This document shows, in pieces, positions 35,413 to 44,328 of a stretch of 64,000 nucleotides of DNA. The position numbers were made by a program, and so were the translations under genes. The DNA comes from Bin55 sp965116055 (GTDB taxonomy: Bacteria > Pseudomonadota > Gammaproteobacteria > Pseudomonadales > Azotimanducaceae). The notes below the pieces were generated by a model. The model searched no databases and had not been told where the DNA came from. It saw only the letters and a program-made list of their open reading frames with translations. Each line of letters starts with the position of its first letter. The stretch's first letter is position 1. The DNA lies in contig OZ220466.1 in assembly GCA_965116055.1 (NCBI GenBank), positions 2,914,001 through 2,978,000 of the forward strand, in the 5' to 3' direction.

Positions 35413-36480
35413 TTAGATCTTTCCGTCCGCAGCCATCTGCATATAAGTGTCGTCGAATCTAAGGTTTACGTTTGATGCCGATCCCAAGATGCTTCCGTCT
35501 GGCAATTCGATACCGATATAGTCCGGCCCTGGTGCACCCTCACCAAGTAATCCGTGTTGAAACGAAAACGTTGCTACACGGGTCATAGTGTCGCGCAACG
35601 CGCTTGATCGGACGAACGCGACTGCCGGTGCAGGCTTGTAGAACATTTGCGTTGCTGCGAGTTGCGCTTCGTAGCCCGCTAGATCGGTACCAGAAGCCTT
35701 CGCCATTTGCGTTTTCGCACGCCTGCCTGACTCGTCTTCGGCACTCATCACCGCCATCGTTTCGTACCACGCGCCAACCAATGCTTTACTCAATCTTGGA
35801 TCCGCAGCTGCGGCCGTATTTACCACAAGCATGTCAATAATTTCGCCGGGTATCATGGAGGAATCGAATACAGGAGTGGTGTCTGGCATGTTCTGCACTT
35901 CGGCAAGAAGTGGATTCCAGGTAACTACCGAGGTCACGTCGTCCGCTGTAAATGCTGCAACAATATCCGCATCCGACGTGTTTACCACTGTGAGATCGCG
36001 CTCGGTCATGCCATGATGCGCTAAGGCTCGAGCAAGAAGGTAGTGCGACACCGATAGTTCTACCAGGTTGACTTTCTGACCGCGTAAGTCTTCCACGGAT
36101 TTGTTTTCGCCTTTTAGTACGATACCGTCGTTTCCGTTCGAAAAATCACCGACGATCAGCGCAGTCGAATCGACGCCACTCGCGGCCGGAATCGTCAGCG
36201 CATCCATATTCGTCATAGTGCAGCCGTCGAATGCGCCTACTGTATATTGGTTGATTGATTCGATATAGTCGTTGAATTGGACGACTTCGATTGTTATGCC
36301 GTATTTAGCCGCCCATTTATCGATAGTACCTGAACTCGCTGCGTAGTCCCATGGCATCCAACCTACATAAATACTCCAAGCGATGCGGTAATCATCCTTC
36401 GCTAGTATCGGCAATGTGCACACACTTAGCGCAATAGCGCACAACCCCACGGTGATAGTTCGAATCCAAGATCGTGCCAC
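35413..36480 (-). CDS. ABC transporter substrate-binding protein (guanidine/urea-linked)
   Basis: Periplasmic NitT/TauT-like binding protein, 355 residues. A signal peptide is clear: basic start ARSWIRTIT, then a hydrophobic core GLCAIALSVCTLPIL, with cleavage expected after ILA near residue 28. The mature start DDYRIAWSIYVGWMPWDYAASSG is typical of the family found beside urea carboxylases. The start codon is GTG at 36478-36480 with a strong Shine-Dalgarno (AAGGGAG) 6 bases upstream. It is the first gene of the operon, so the promoter and leader should lie at about 36481-36838. The leader contains two mutually exclusive hairpins, listed separately. Confidence 0.92.
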   Translation of the reverse strand: MARSWIRTITVGLCAIALSVCTLPILAKDDYRIAWSIYVGWMPWDYAASSGTIDKWAAKYGITIEVVQFNDYIESINQYTVGAFDGCTMTNMDALTIPAASGVDSTALIVGDFSNGNDGIVLKGENKSVEDLRGQKVNLVELSVSHYLLARALAHHGMTERDLTVVNTSDADIVAAFTADDVTSVVTWNPLLAEVQNMPDTTPVFDSSMIPGEIIDMLVVNTAAAADPRLSKALVGAWYETMAVMSAEDESGRRAKTQMAKASGTDLAGYEAQLAATQMFYKPAPAVAFVRSSALRDTMTRVATFSFQHGLLGEGAPGPDYIGIELPDGSILGSASNVNLRFDDTYMQMAADGKI

Positions 36481-36838
36481 AATGAACTCCCTTCATGCCT
36501 GAATGCAGGCGGTCAAGGAAACCGCCCTCTTAAGCAGTAGCAATTTGTGTGCCAGTCCTTGAAGCTACACTGATAGGGATGGTGGTATCTGATCTGCCAA
36601 GGAAGCCACGCGTTGAAATACATGCTGGATAGTGGTGTGGACATGACCACGGCTTTACATGATTGTGGCCTTGCTTGAATGAGTGTTAGAATCGTGCGCC
36701 GCAGGACGATTTGGTTTCAATCAGTATGATATCGAAGTCATATTTCGCCAATACATGGACTCTTTATCCTAACTATATCCAACCAATAAGAATATTTTCC
36801 TAGTTTTGCTCCGGGAGAACTTCCTACGACGCAGGCTC
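36481..36838. other. Leader/intergenic region upstream of the guanidine/urea operon
   Basis: About 360 bp without a gene. It should contain the operon promoter, transcribing leftward. I looked on the minus strand for the guanidine-I riboswitch consensus that often precedes carboxylase operons and did not find it. Two overlapping hairpins lie close to the start codon. The remaining sequence is AT-richer near 36720-36800, with no motif I can name with confidence. Confidence 0.5.
36497..36526 (-). promoter_or_regulatory. Two mutually exclusive hairpins in the operon leader
   Basis: Read on the minus strand, GGCGGT (complement of 36521-36526) pairs with ACCGCC (36508-36513) around a 7-nt loop, and GCCTG (36506-36510) pairs with CAGGC (36497-36501) around a 4-nt loop. 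The stems share the bases at 36508-36510, so only one can form at a time, and they lie just before the AAGGGAG ribosome-binding site of the binding-protein gene. This could be a translational or attenuation switch; a T-run after either hairpin is not present. Confidence 0.35.
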
Positions 36839-37204
36839 CTAGCTAGGTGCAGCCTGCCCTAGGCCTTGGTGACGAAGTTGGCGTTGATGCTGATGAGCCA
36901 TCACCAACAAAGAACCGGATAAAAAACCGAGGCCTACATAAGATGTAGCCCAAGAGTGTTCAATGACAATGATAAATAACCATAGAGGTAGTTCGCCAAA
37001 ACAGCTAATGCACATATAGAGACCGCTAACAGATACGAAGATTGCAATTGCGTAAGATCCTATAATAGAAACAGAAATTCTAGTATCTGCGATCAAAGTA
37101 CTATAATTTTTCTGGATGGTGATTAAGGTCACCGTCCACCCTAGATATGTTATAAGGGTTATAATGTGAGTGAAGAGCGCACCGCAGTCGAACAAATCGT
37201 CCAT
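36839..37204 (-). CDS. Small multi-spanning membrane protein, hypothetical
   Basis: Open frame of 121 residues with an ATG at 37202-37204. Four hydrophobic stretches can be traced, roughly residues 8-28, 43-66, 70-82 and 85-104, so it would be an inner-membrane protein with three or four helices and a basic-to-polar C-terminal tail (HQHQRQLRHQGLGQ). I recognise no family. The hydrophobic pattern is regular enough to favour a real gene, but the AT-rich codon use differs from its neighbours, so it may be foreign or non-coding. Confidence 0.35.
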   Translation of the reverse strand: MDDLFDCGALFTHIITLITYLGWTVTLITIQKNYSTLIADTRISVSIIGSYAIAIFVSVSGLYMCISCFGELPLWLFIIVIEHSWATSYVGLGFLSGSLLVMAHQHQRQLRHQGLGQAAPS

Positions 37205-37548
37205 ACAGTTGGGGTCGAAACTAGTTAGATCACGAGAGCAATCGTACCATACAGGCTAGTCACCTCTCAAAATCCAAATTCCATTAACTATGACGTTAGT
37301 CTCACTATCAGCTTCACAGTTAGAACGTAATATAAGCCAGAATCGTCTATTCGCGGTGATGCCGCTCAACTTTCACGCAATCATCGTTTCATCTTGCTCA
37401 AAAAACTAGCACAAAACTCAAGATTTGAGCAGACGGTATCGTTGATGCATTCCCTACGCATGCACCAGTAAGCCAAAATCACGTTCGTGAATTACGGTAA
37501 TTCTTGAAGGATTTCCGTACAGCTAAGACGCAGAGATTGTCCGCCCAG
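37205..37548. other. Intergenic stretch with palindromes
   Basis: No gene is supported in these 344 bp. TGCTCAAA at 37396-37403 pairs exactly with TTTGAGCA at 37425-37432, and GAATTAC-G-GTAATTC at 37490-37504 is a near-continuous palindrome followed on the minus strand by a CACG-AA-CGTG hairpin. The last two lie 45-70 bp past the stop of the esterase gene on its own strand and could help end that transcript. Confidence 0.4.
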
Positions 37549-38634
37549 CTAATCCATGCTGAGAAACCAATCAACTAATTCAGGGTTCGCGTCTTCAGGA
37601 TATACATGTGCTAAATCTGCGATTTCTCGATAGTGCACATTCGCGCCGGCGGAAGTGAACGCATAGGCAGCTGTTTGAGCGACATCAACCGTGAACATCC
37701 AATCGAGCGCGCCATGCGTGATGCAAATCGGTAGGCCGTTCAGTCGATCTCTCGACACGGATTCGAGCAACAAAGGATGGAAACTTGCCGAGCACGGAGC
37801 TAAATGCGTGAAAGGCGATTCGTCTGTACATCCCGATACGTAAGTAAATGTACCGCCATCGCTCATTCCCGTAAGCAAGCGTTTCGTCTCGTCAACATTC
37901 ACTTGGCGCTGCACCGAATCAAGGATGTAGCGCATATTCAGTGTATCGCGATCCGTTCCCATGATGGGCCAGGTGGCATCCAAAGACGTAGGACTCACTA
38001 AAACCAACTCCTCAGTCCTAGCAGTCCGTAGCCACGACCACAGGAACGTCGCTCCATGCCCGCTGCCACCGTGCAACGCAAATACAAGTGGGTACTGACG
38101 CGACGCGTCATACGACTCCGGTATATAGATCGAATAGCCACCCCGTTGTTTGCGGTCGTTTGCTATATGATGAATTCCACGCATATTCAATAATCCTGCC
38201 TCAAGCGTCTGATCCAGGCGAGGCTTCTCGCCCTTGCGCGCATCAAGGAAGAATCGGTGAATCAGACTGAAGTGCTGTGCTAACGGGTAGAGTGCTTCGC
38301 ACATTGGCGCTCGTGCACCCAGTGTTCTATAAAGAAGGAAGAGCACGTTGGTTGATTCCGGCATGTCCTCTAGTAATTCAAGCCGTTTAAGCGCGTGCCG
38401 GTAAGCGGTCGACACGCTCTCTCGAATCTCCTCAGCAGGCGGCGGCCACAAATCTTCCTGCAGACCCAATGAAGCTACCCGTAAACGCTCTTGAATCTCC
38501 TTTAACTGTGCTGTGATGGTTTCGATCGAATGTGGCGATAAAAAACGTCCGCATCGCTCGAACAAACGAAGGCTTTCAAGTATCGGTTCGACAACTTCTA
38601 ACAGTATGTCTTCGAACGGTTTCGTTGCAGTCAT
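37549..38634 (-). CDS. Alpha/beta-hydrolase (esterase/phospholipase-like)
   Basis: Serine hydrolase of 361 residues with an N-terminal helical extension of about 160 residues, then an alpha/beta-hydrolase fold. YPLVFALHGGSGHGATFLW carries the HGG oxyanion-hole motif, the nucleophile elbow is in LLTGMSDGGTF (G-x-S-x-G), and the C-terminal DLAHVYPEDANPEL gives the catalytic His; the Asp is probably in THGALDWMFTVD. The HGGSGHG loop and overall layout resemble phospholipase/carboxylesterases and polyhydroxybutyrate depolymerase relatives. No signal peptide. ATG start at 38632-38634, divergent from the VOC gene 100 bp away. The function of the N-terminal helical part is unknown. Confidence 0.8.
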   Translation of the reverse strand: MTATKPFEDILLEVVEPILESLRLFERCGRFLSPHSIETITAQLKEIQERLRVASLGLQEDLWPPPAEEIRESVSTAYRHALKRLELLEDMPESTNVLFLLYRTLGARAPMCEALYPLAQHFSLIHRFFLDARKGEKPRLDQTLEAGLLNMRGIHHIANDRKQRGGYSIYIPESYDASRQYPLVFALHGGSGHGATFLWSWLRTARTEELVLVSPTSLDATWPIMGTDRDTLNMRYILDSVQRQVNVDETKRLLTGMSDGGTFTYVSGCTDESPFTHLAPCSASFHPLLLESVSRDRLNGLPICITHGALDWMFTVDVAQTAAYAFTSAGANVHYREIADLAHVYPEDANPELVDWFLSMD

Positions 38635-38733
38635 AATCGCATATTACGAGTGACCAGATCGCTTTCAATACGTACCCTAAGTTATGATGTGCACAGTACT
38701 TGATTTGAAACCCTATCAATTGCTGGGTGCTTC

Positions 38734-39234
38734 ATGACGTTAACTTGGTCCCATGCATTCGTCAACGTCAAAAATTTAGACGTCATGCTACGGTTTTACA
38801 CCGATGTACTCGGATTTCGAGTTAACGATGCGGCAGAAGGTATGGCATTCCTCACGCAGCTGGACGATGAACATCACCAGCTTGCATTCAGAGAAGTCGC
38901 AGAGGAAGATGTCAGTCGTATCGGTCACTTTGCATTCCGCGTAGAGACGCTAGATGAGGTTCGCCGTTTCTACGCCAAACTCAAAGCGCAAGATCTACCT
39001 GGTAGGGTGCTACCTATAACGCACGGCAACACTTGGTCAATCTACTGCCAGGATCCTGAACGGAACGGAATCGAAATATTCTGCGATACGCCGTGGGACG
39101 CGGAACAACCGTTTGCCGAACCGTGGGATCCGACTCTTGATAGAGGTGCACTTGAAACCTACACAAAACAATTGATTGAACAGCGCGGTACACTAACGTC
39201 TAATCGTCGAGGACAATCGACCTCAATTGAATAA
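38734..39234 (+). CDS. VOC family protein (extradiol dioxygenase-like)
   Basis: Protein of 166 residues with one complete VOC pair of modules. The expected metal ligands are His at WSHAFVNVKN (about residue 8), His in IGHFAFRVET (near 68) and Glu in NGIEIFCDTPW (near 113), matching the two-His-one-carboxylate iron site of type I extradiol dioxygenases and glyoxalase-related proteins. A C-terminal extension after WDPTLDRG (about 30 residues) is seen in biphenyl-2,3-diol dioxygenase-like proteins. The ATG at 38734 follows a spacer that separates it from the esterase. The substrate is not identifiable. Confidence 0.78.
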   Translation: MTLTWSHAFVNVKNLDVMLRFYTDVLGFRVNDAAEGMAFLTQLDDEHHQLAFREVAEEDVSRIGHFAFRVETLDEVRRFYAKLKAQDLPGRVLPITHGNTWSIYCQDPERNGIEIFCDTPWDAEQPFAEPWDPTLDRGALETYTKQLIEQRGTLTSNRRGQSTSIE

Positions 39235-39534
39235 TTGGGGCGGATAGCATCACCCAGTTCAAGGCCTTGCCACCGGCCTTTTCAAGAGCAGCCAACGACC
39301 CAAGTGGATGTCTGCTGCGATTGTTATTTGATGCTGCCAGTTTTAGCACAGATTGCTCGAATTTCGCTACGCATACGCCCGTTCTCTTGTTTGTGTAACT
39401 TCGATCACCAACCTGCCGAAGATGGGCGGTTGCAAAGATTCGGTTGTAGCATAATCCATAACCTAATTCACTTCCAGTTACTTGGGTCCGTAACGCTACA
39501 TAGCTGCACGGCCTAGTCTAGAGCACCTTCGAAT
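39235..39534. other. Intergenic stretch between two VOC genes
   Basis: 300 bp. An open frame of 93 residues on the plus strand has no ATG with a ribosome site, no domain, and a Cys/Pro-rich composition unlike the neighbours, so I treat it as non-coding. A promoter for the VOC gene at 39535 may lie here, but I cannot point to convincing boxes. Confidence 0.4.
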
Positions 39535-40398
39535 ATGAAATCAGATCGCACATTCGACCGCAGCGTTGAGGATGTCGGCAACATCCAAAACATGGAACAC
39601 TTCAATCTCACGGTTCCAGACCAGGAGCTTGCAGCATTGTTCTACGTGACGGGACTAGGCTTTACACGCGATCCCTATATGGATTTCGGCACGTTCAACA
39701 TGTGGATCAATGCGGGTGAGCAGCAATTTCACCTTCCAAAGAACGACGCCCAGATATTTCGAGGCACTATTGGTATTGTCATGCCAAATCACGACGACCT
39801 GAAACGACGGTTAAATGGCGTGGCTCGCTGGATGGACGGTACCGCGTATACGTGGCAAGAAGACGGCGCATGCATTGACGTGACCTGCCCCTGGGGTAAT
39901 GCAATTCGTGTACACCAATCGGATAACGAAGCACAGATGTCACTCGGCATTGCATACGGTGATATGCAGGTTCCTGCTGGCAGCAGCGCTGGCATCGTCA
40001 ATTTCTACCGCGAAGCATTCAACACACCAGCCGAGCGCATGGAAGACAACACTGGTGTGTATGCACAAGTATCCGTGGGTTACAACCAAGTATTTCGCTT
40101 TCGCGAAACTACTGACAATATCGCGCCTTACGACGGGCACCACATTGCGATCTACGTAACGGATTTTTCTGGCCCGCACAGCTTTCTTAAGGAGCACGAA
40201 CTCATTTCAGAAGAATCAGATCAACATCAGTATCGATTTCAAAAAATCATTGATCCGACGACTGGCGAAATACTGACCGAAATTGAGCACGAAGTGCGTA
40301 GCCTCCATCATCCAATGCGCCGCCGACATTTGGTCAATCGTAACCCGTCGCAGACGTTCGGCACCTATCGTCACGGTCGCGACGTATTCGTTCCCTAG
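39535..40398 (+). CDS. VOC family protein, two-domain
   Basis: Protein of 287 residues with two VOC modules. The first begins NMEHFNLTVPDQELAALFY at about residue 19; the second starts near residue 155 after the SAGIVNFYREAFNTP helix, with HHIAIYVTDFSGPHSFLKEH near 201. Histidines at HFNL, HLP and HHIA are candidate metal ligands. GTIGIVMPNHDDLKRRLNG suggests the first module is less catalytic. The stop TAG at 40396-40398 overlaps the GTG start of the AAA ATPase gene, so all three genes from 39535 to 43177 are probably one operon. This is a reason to ask whether the AAA-VWA pair acts on this protein. Confidence 0.75.
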   Translation: MKSDRTFDRSVEDVGNIQNMEHFNLTVPDQELAALFYVTGLGFTRDPYMDFGTFNMWINAGEQQFHLPKNDAQIFRGTIGIVMPNHDDLKRRLNGVARWMDGTAYTWQEDGACIDVTCPWGNAIRVHQSDNEAQMSLGIAYGDMQVPAGSSAGIVNFYREAFNTPAERMEDNTGVYAQVSVGYNQVFRFRETTDNIAPYDGHHIAIYVTDFSGPHSFLKEHELISEESDQHQYRFQKIIDPTTGEILTEIEHEVRSLHHPMRRRHLVNRNPSQTFGTYRHGRDVFVP

Positions 40399-41225
40399 TG
40401 CTCCAATCACATAAAGAGGCACCACCGTATTACCTACCTCTCCATGACGAAGTAGAAGTATTCAAGGCAGCTTTCGCACAACGATTGCCTGTCCTTCTTA
40501 AAGGCCCGACCGGTTGCGGTAAAACGCGCTTTGTTGAACATATGGCATGGCACATTTTTAATGATGCACAGCAACGCCATGGCTCAGTCGCGCAACCGCT
40601 TACGACGGTGTCGTGTCACGAAGATCTCACCGGCACTGACCTACTTGGTAGGTACTTATTACGAGGCGATTCCACCACCTGGCAGGATGGTCCCCTCACC
40701 GCCGCGGTCCGGCATGGGGGCATCTGTTACCTTGATGAAATCGTCGAGGCGCGAAAAGATACCACCGTACTCATTCATTCACTCACCGACCATCGACGCA
40801 TCCTCGCAATCGATAAAACAAACGAGTTGCTTGAGGCCCATCCGGATTTCTTACTGGTGGTTTCGTACAACCCCGGTTACCAGAGCATCCTCAAAGATCT
40901 TAAACCCAGCACTCGCCAACGATTCATCAGCATTGAATTCGACTATCCAACTCCGGCTCGCGAAGCAGAGATCATTCAAGTCGAGAGCGGCGTCGCTCCG
41001 CAGTATGCAAAAACGCTAGCCAAACTCGGCGTACACATTAGGAATCTTCGCGAGCATGGCTTTGAAGAAGGTGTGAGCACGCGTTTACTGGTGTATGCAG
41101 GATCGCTAATGCACCGAGGCATTACACCGCGTAGGGCTGCGGATGTCGCGTTAGTCCATGCGCTCTCGGACGACCGCGAGGTTCAACAAGCGATCGCGGA
41201 TATCGTTGACGTCGTTTGGCCATAA
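40398..41225 (+). CDS. MoxR/CbbQ/NorQ-type AAA ATPase
   Basis: AAA+ ATPase of 275 residues of the CbbQ/NirQ/NorQ group, which with a VWA partner remodels or activates a metalloenzyme. Walker A is LLKGPTGCGKTRF at about residues 30-42, Walker B GICYLDEIVEARKDTT near 99, and the sensor regions include NPGYQSILKDLKPSTRQRF near 158-176; arginine fingers are expected in STRQRF. The start codon is GTG at 40398, overlapping the upstream VOC stop. Its last 10 bases overlap the VWA gene. The client is not Rubisco or nitric oxide reductase, as neither is nearby. Confidence 0.9.
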   Translation: MLQSHKEAPPYYLPLHDEVEVFKAAFAQRLPVLLKGPTGCGKTRFVEHMAWHIFNDAQQRHGSVAQPLTTVSCHEDLTGTDLLGRYLLRGDSTTWQDGPLTAAVRHGGICYLDEIVEARKDTTVLIHSLTDHRRILAIDKTNELLEAHPDFLLVVSYNPGYQSILKDLKPSTRQRFISIEFDYPTPAREAEIIQVESGVAPQYAKTLAKLGVHIRNLREHGFEEGVSTRLLVYAGSLMHRGITPRRAADVALVHALSDDREVQQAIADIVDVVWP

Positions 41226-43177
41226 CTTCGCTTCACGAAGTCGATCGAACTCTGGCACTATTTGTCCAGGGTATCTCAAATCGCGTACCGATATTTCAAA
41301 GTGTCGAACAAAATCGCTCGCTTCCGACCGCGGACCTCTATGAACTCAATGTACCGGTGGAGTTCGCCTTTTTCGACGAGCCTAGCAACAACCGAGATTT
41401 GTATCGCTGGCTGATCATGCAACAACTTGCACTGCGTCGCTATGACACGTTGGCTTTCTCCATCCAGACCGCGCGTGATCGAATTGAATTTCTTCGGCAA
41501 AAAGAACTACCCGTTTCCTATCGAGCACCTGATTTGGAGTTGTTCTACAAACACTTTCCAGTACCTTCAATTGCAAGCCACCTGTTTTTCATCCTAGAAG
41601 AAACGAGGGTCGGCAATCTCATAACGCTCGAATTTCCAGGTTCAAAACGACTACGACAGACTTATCGACATTACCGCGCTAACACGCTATCGCTACCTAC
41701 GCAATCGCCTTATATTGAGCTAGTTGATTTGGAGCTCCGCTTACAACAACCGGAAACCCTGCCGGCGAGTTTTAAAAAACTCTTGAAACCCATCTATCGA
41801 ACCAACCCCAGTGTGTACGAGACTGCCGACGCGACCGTCGCGTGCTATTTGGCACTTTGCGCCGACCTGCACGAGAACGTGGATCTTGGCCCAGCGCATA
41901 TCCAAAGCGAGCTTGTCGAGCTCCCAGCACTGCAACGTGCCGCGCGTCTAGAAGACTGGCAGGATCAGCTCAAAGAACTTGACGATGCCCTGCTTTCAAT
42001 CGAATTTGACGGACCGGTCTCCCACAACCAATCCACTGTGGACGACGCAATTGACGGCACCATGCGCGATGCGAACGGTGATTTGGCGCAAGAACGCGAC
42101 CGGTTGAAGGGTCGGGTCGACATCGAACGATCGTTGCTTTCATCACACGAAAGTACACGTGCCCCCGAAAGTACTCGATTTCGCTATGACGAATGGGATT
42201 ATTTGCAACGAACGTGGCGGAAAGCGTGGTGTTCGGTATTCGAGATTCGCGACATACCCGACCGACTGGATTCCGACCAAGCGATGGTACAGCGCATAGC
42301 ACCGATGCTACCAGCTGTACGAAAGTACTTTGAAATGGTGAAGCCGGCTGGCATGCGACGCGTTTACAGGAATCTAGATGGAGACGAACTCGATATCAAC
42401 GCGATCGTTGAAGCGCGCGCGGACATTAAAGCGGGACTTACACCTTCCGAGCGTCTTTACAGCCGAGTAGAGAAAAAACATCGCGATGTGGCGGCATGCC
42501 TGCTCGTGGATCTGTCCGCTTCCACCGACGACTCTGTATCGAAGGAGCCGGTGATGCCCCTACCAGAGGATACCGAAGATCCTTTCGACGATCCCTATCT
42601 TCATGGTGCGATCGATTTCGACCCCGATCAAATCATCGAAAAACCACCTCGCAAAATCATTGACGTACAAAAAGAAGCAGTCCTTTTGTTAGCGTCTGCG
42701 CTAGAAGATCTCGGCGATCTCTACAACGTGTACGGCTTTTCCGGCTATGGGCGCGATCGCGTCGAGATGCACGTTGCTAAGGAATTCAACGAGCCACTTG
42801 ATCGCAGAGCCATGCATGCCATCGCGACAATGAAACCGCTACGTTCGACACGTATGGGACCCGCCATCCGCCATGCGTTACAAAAATTGCTGGCAACCGG
42901 AAGCGCGCTGAAAGTACTCATGGTCATAAGCGACGGCTTCCCGCAGGATTGCGACTATGGGCCGGACCGCAGCAGTCATGAATACGGCATTCAAGACACC
43001 GCGAAAGCTATTCAGGAAGCGCGTGAAAAAGGCGTACAAGTTTTTTGCGTCACGGTTGATGTCTCTGGGCACGACTACTTAAGGCGCATGTGTCCAGACA
43101 AGCAATATCAAGTCATTGAAGACATTGAGGATTTGCCTAGAGCACTACAAAATGTCTACCGAAGTCTCACTGCTTAG
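41216..43177 (+). CDS. VWA protein, CbbO/NorD type
   Basis: Protein of 653 residues, the partner of the CbbQ-type ATPase. It opens with a TTG at 41216, 10 bases inside the ATPase gene, a typical coupled arrangement. The N-terminal 380 residues are helical and adaptor-like (the part that contacts the client); the C-terminal third is a VWA domain with MIDAS D-L-S-A-S-T near residue 430, VLMVISDGFPQDCDYG near 569, and VQVFCVTVDVSGHDYLRRM near 610. A long acidic insert, PEDTEDPFDDPYLHGAIDFD, lies between MIDAS and the rest. Length and order match NorD/CbbO. It is not closely like the CoxE-type VWA protein at 2618-3967. Confidence 0.88.
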   Translation: MAITSLHEVDRTLALFVQGISNRVPIFQSVEQNRSLPTADLYELNVPVEFAFFDEPSNNRDLYRWLIMQQLALRRYDTLAFSIQTARDRIEFLRQKELPVSYRAPDLELFYKHFPVPSIASHLFFILEETRVGNLITLEFPGSKRLRQTYRHYRANTLSLPTQSPYIELVDLELRLQQPETLPASFKKLLKPIYRTNPSVYETADATVACYLALCADLHENVDLGPAHIQSELVELPALQRAARLEDWQDQLKELDDALLSIEFDGPVSHNQSTVDDAIDGTMRDANGDLAQERDRLKGRVDIERSLLSSHESTRAPESTRFRYDEWDYLQRTWRKAWCSVFEIRDIPDRLDSDQAMVQRIAPMLPAVRKYFEMVKPAGMRRVYRNLDGDELDINAIVEARADIKAGLTPSERLYSRVEKKHRDVAACLLVDLSASTDDSVSKEPVMPLPEDTEDPFDDPYLHGAIDFDPDQIIEKPPRKIIDVQKEAVLLLASALEDLGDLYNVYGFSGYGRDRVEMHVAKEFNEPLDRRAMHAIATMKPLRSTRMGPAIRHALQKLLATGSALKVLMVISDGFPQDCDYGPDRSSHEYGIQDTAKAIQEAREKGVQVFCVTVDVSGHDYLRRMCPDKQYQVIEDIEDLPRALQNVYRSLTA

Positions 43178-43254
43178 CGGATTCGAAGCCTTATGGCGAG
43201 CTCGACCTGTTCAACCAGTTCAGCTGCGCTCGCCAATCTCGTTAGCTACGCATG

Positions 43255-43914
43255 CTAGTCATCGCCACCGAATATGCCCAACAGCTGCAAGATGTTGAGA
43301 AATAGGATGTAAAAACCCACGAAGAGCTGGTTAGCCGCAACGATGTAGTTTCTTTCGCCGCCAAGCACGATCGCACTCGTCTGGTACAGGATGAGTGCAC
43401 ATGCGAACACGACCATGAACATCGAAATGATCATTGCGAACGGCGTCATGTCGACGAAGAATCTCAGAGCGATGATGCCTAGAATGACGAAACAAGAAAC
43501 TGTTATGAAGCTACCAAGCCAACTGAAGTCTTTTCGTCGCACGATCGTATAGGCCGATAAAGCAAAGAAACTTGCCGACGTTAATGCGAATGATTGCACG
43601 ACCAACCAAGGATGCACCGCCAAATATGCATTCAGAATCGGTGCGACCGCTATACCAAGAAAGCCAGCGAATACGAACGACCATAGCAATCCCCACACCG
43701 TATCCGCAGTCTTCTGAACCGCGATCGAGAGCCCAATGAATCCAATCAGATAAACAAAGAAGTTCATCATCCCAATTTGCAGCATCATTGCTACAAAGGA
43801 CACAATCGCCGAAAAACCAATCGATAAAGCAAGCATGATGTAGGTATTCCGCAGAACGCCATTAATTTCAATCGCCTGCTGACCTGAAACGTGCGCCAAT
43901 CCAGTGAGTGCCAT
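43255..43914 (-). CDS. Bax inhibitor-1 family protein (YccA-like)
   Basis: Integral membrane protein of 219 residues with seven predicted transmembrane helices. The N-terminal 19 residues precede the first helix (NTYIMLALSIGFSAIVSFVA); WGLLWSFVFAGFLGIAVAPI and the C-terminal RNYIVAANQLFVGFYILFLNILQLL with a short acidic tail GGDD match the YccA/YbhL family. YccA protects FtsH from acting on jammed translocons in E. coli; family members may also leak calcium or protons. ATG at 43912-43914. It converges with the VWA gene, 78 bp from its stop. Confidence 0.9.
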   Translation of the reverse strand: MALTGLAHVSGQQAIEINGVLRNTYIMLALSIGFSAIVSFVAMMLQIGMMNFFVYLIGFIGLSIAVQKTADTVWGLLWSFVFAGFLGIAVAPILNAYLAVHPWLVVQSFALTSASFFALSAYTIVRRKDFSWLGSFITVSCFVILGIIALRFFVDMTPFAMIISMFMVVFACALILYQTSAIVLGGERNYIVAANQLFVGFYILFLNILQLLGIFGGDD

Positions 43915-44328
43915 GCTTTGATTCCTACGCTATGCGTTTAAGTACGCGAAATTATGTATGAATTCGATTACCGAAGAATGCGAAACACAGCAATCCACGT
44001 ACCAGGGTTTGTGGCCTCAAGCAAGGATTACCGTGGGTTTTCTTTCTCCGGGCCTGTTAGACAGTTTCCACAAGCAATCATTCAATCAAAATAGCCACAA
44101 CGCAAGTAAGTGCCCATACAGTGTATCTCACAAGCCTAACTGACATGATCACAATGCTTGACACACCCGCATGTGCCTCTTCCTAAATCGTTCTTGAAGC
44201 TACAATACGGTCAAGGGCAACACGTGCACTTCGACAACCAGTGTGCGTAAGTAGGTTGATTGAAGATCGGCACGCGCACTGACTACTACATGACAACGAT
44301 AGGCTTTTCTACGGTATGCAATCGCTTG
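43915..44328. other. Divergent intergenic region
   Basis: 414 bp between the Bax-inhibitor gene (leftward) and the lipoprotein gene (rightward). Only short open frames. A TACAAT box at 44201-44206 could be a -10 element for the lipoprotein gene (about 123 bp before its ATG), but the nearest TTGACA at 44158-44163 is too far upstream to pair with it. Confidence 0.35.

Noticed and set aside
36481..36838. Guanidine-I (ykkC) riboswitch before the carboxylase operon
   Set aside because: The consensus blocks were sought on the minus strand and not found. Only two overlapping hairpins are visible.
37396..37432. Perfect 8-bp stem as an intrinsic terminator
   Set aside because: No T-run follows on either strand within a few bases, and the interior is 21 nt, too long for a typical terminator.
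39235..39516. 93-residue frame between the two VOC genes
   Set aside because: No start with a ribosome site, Cys/Pro-rich composition, no homology by eye.
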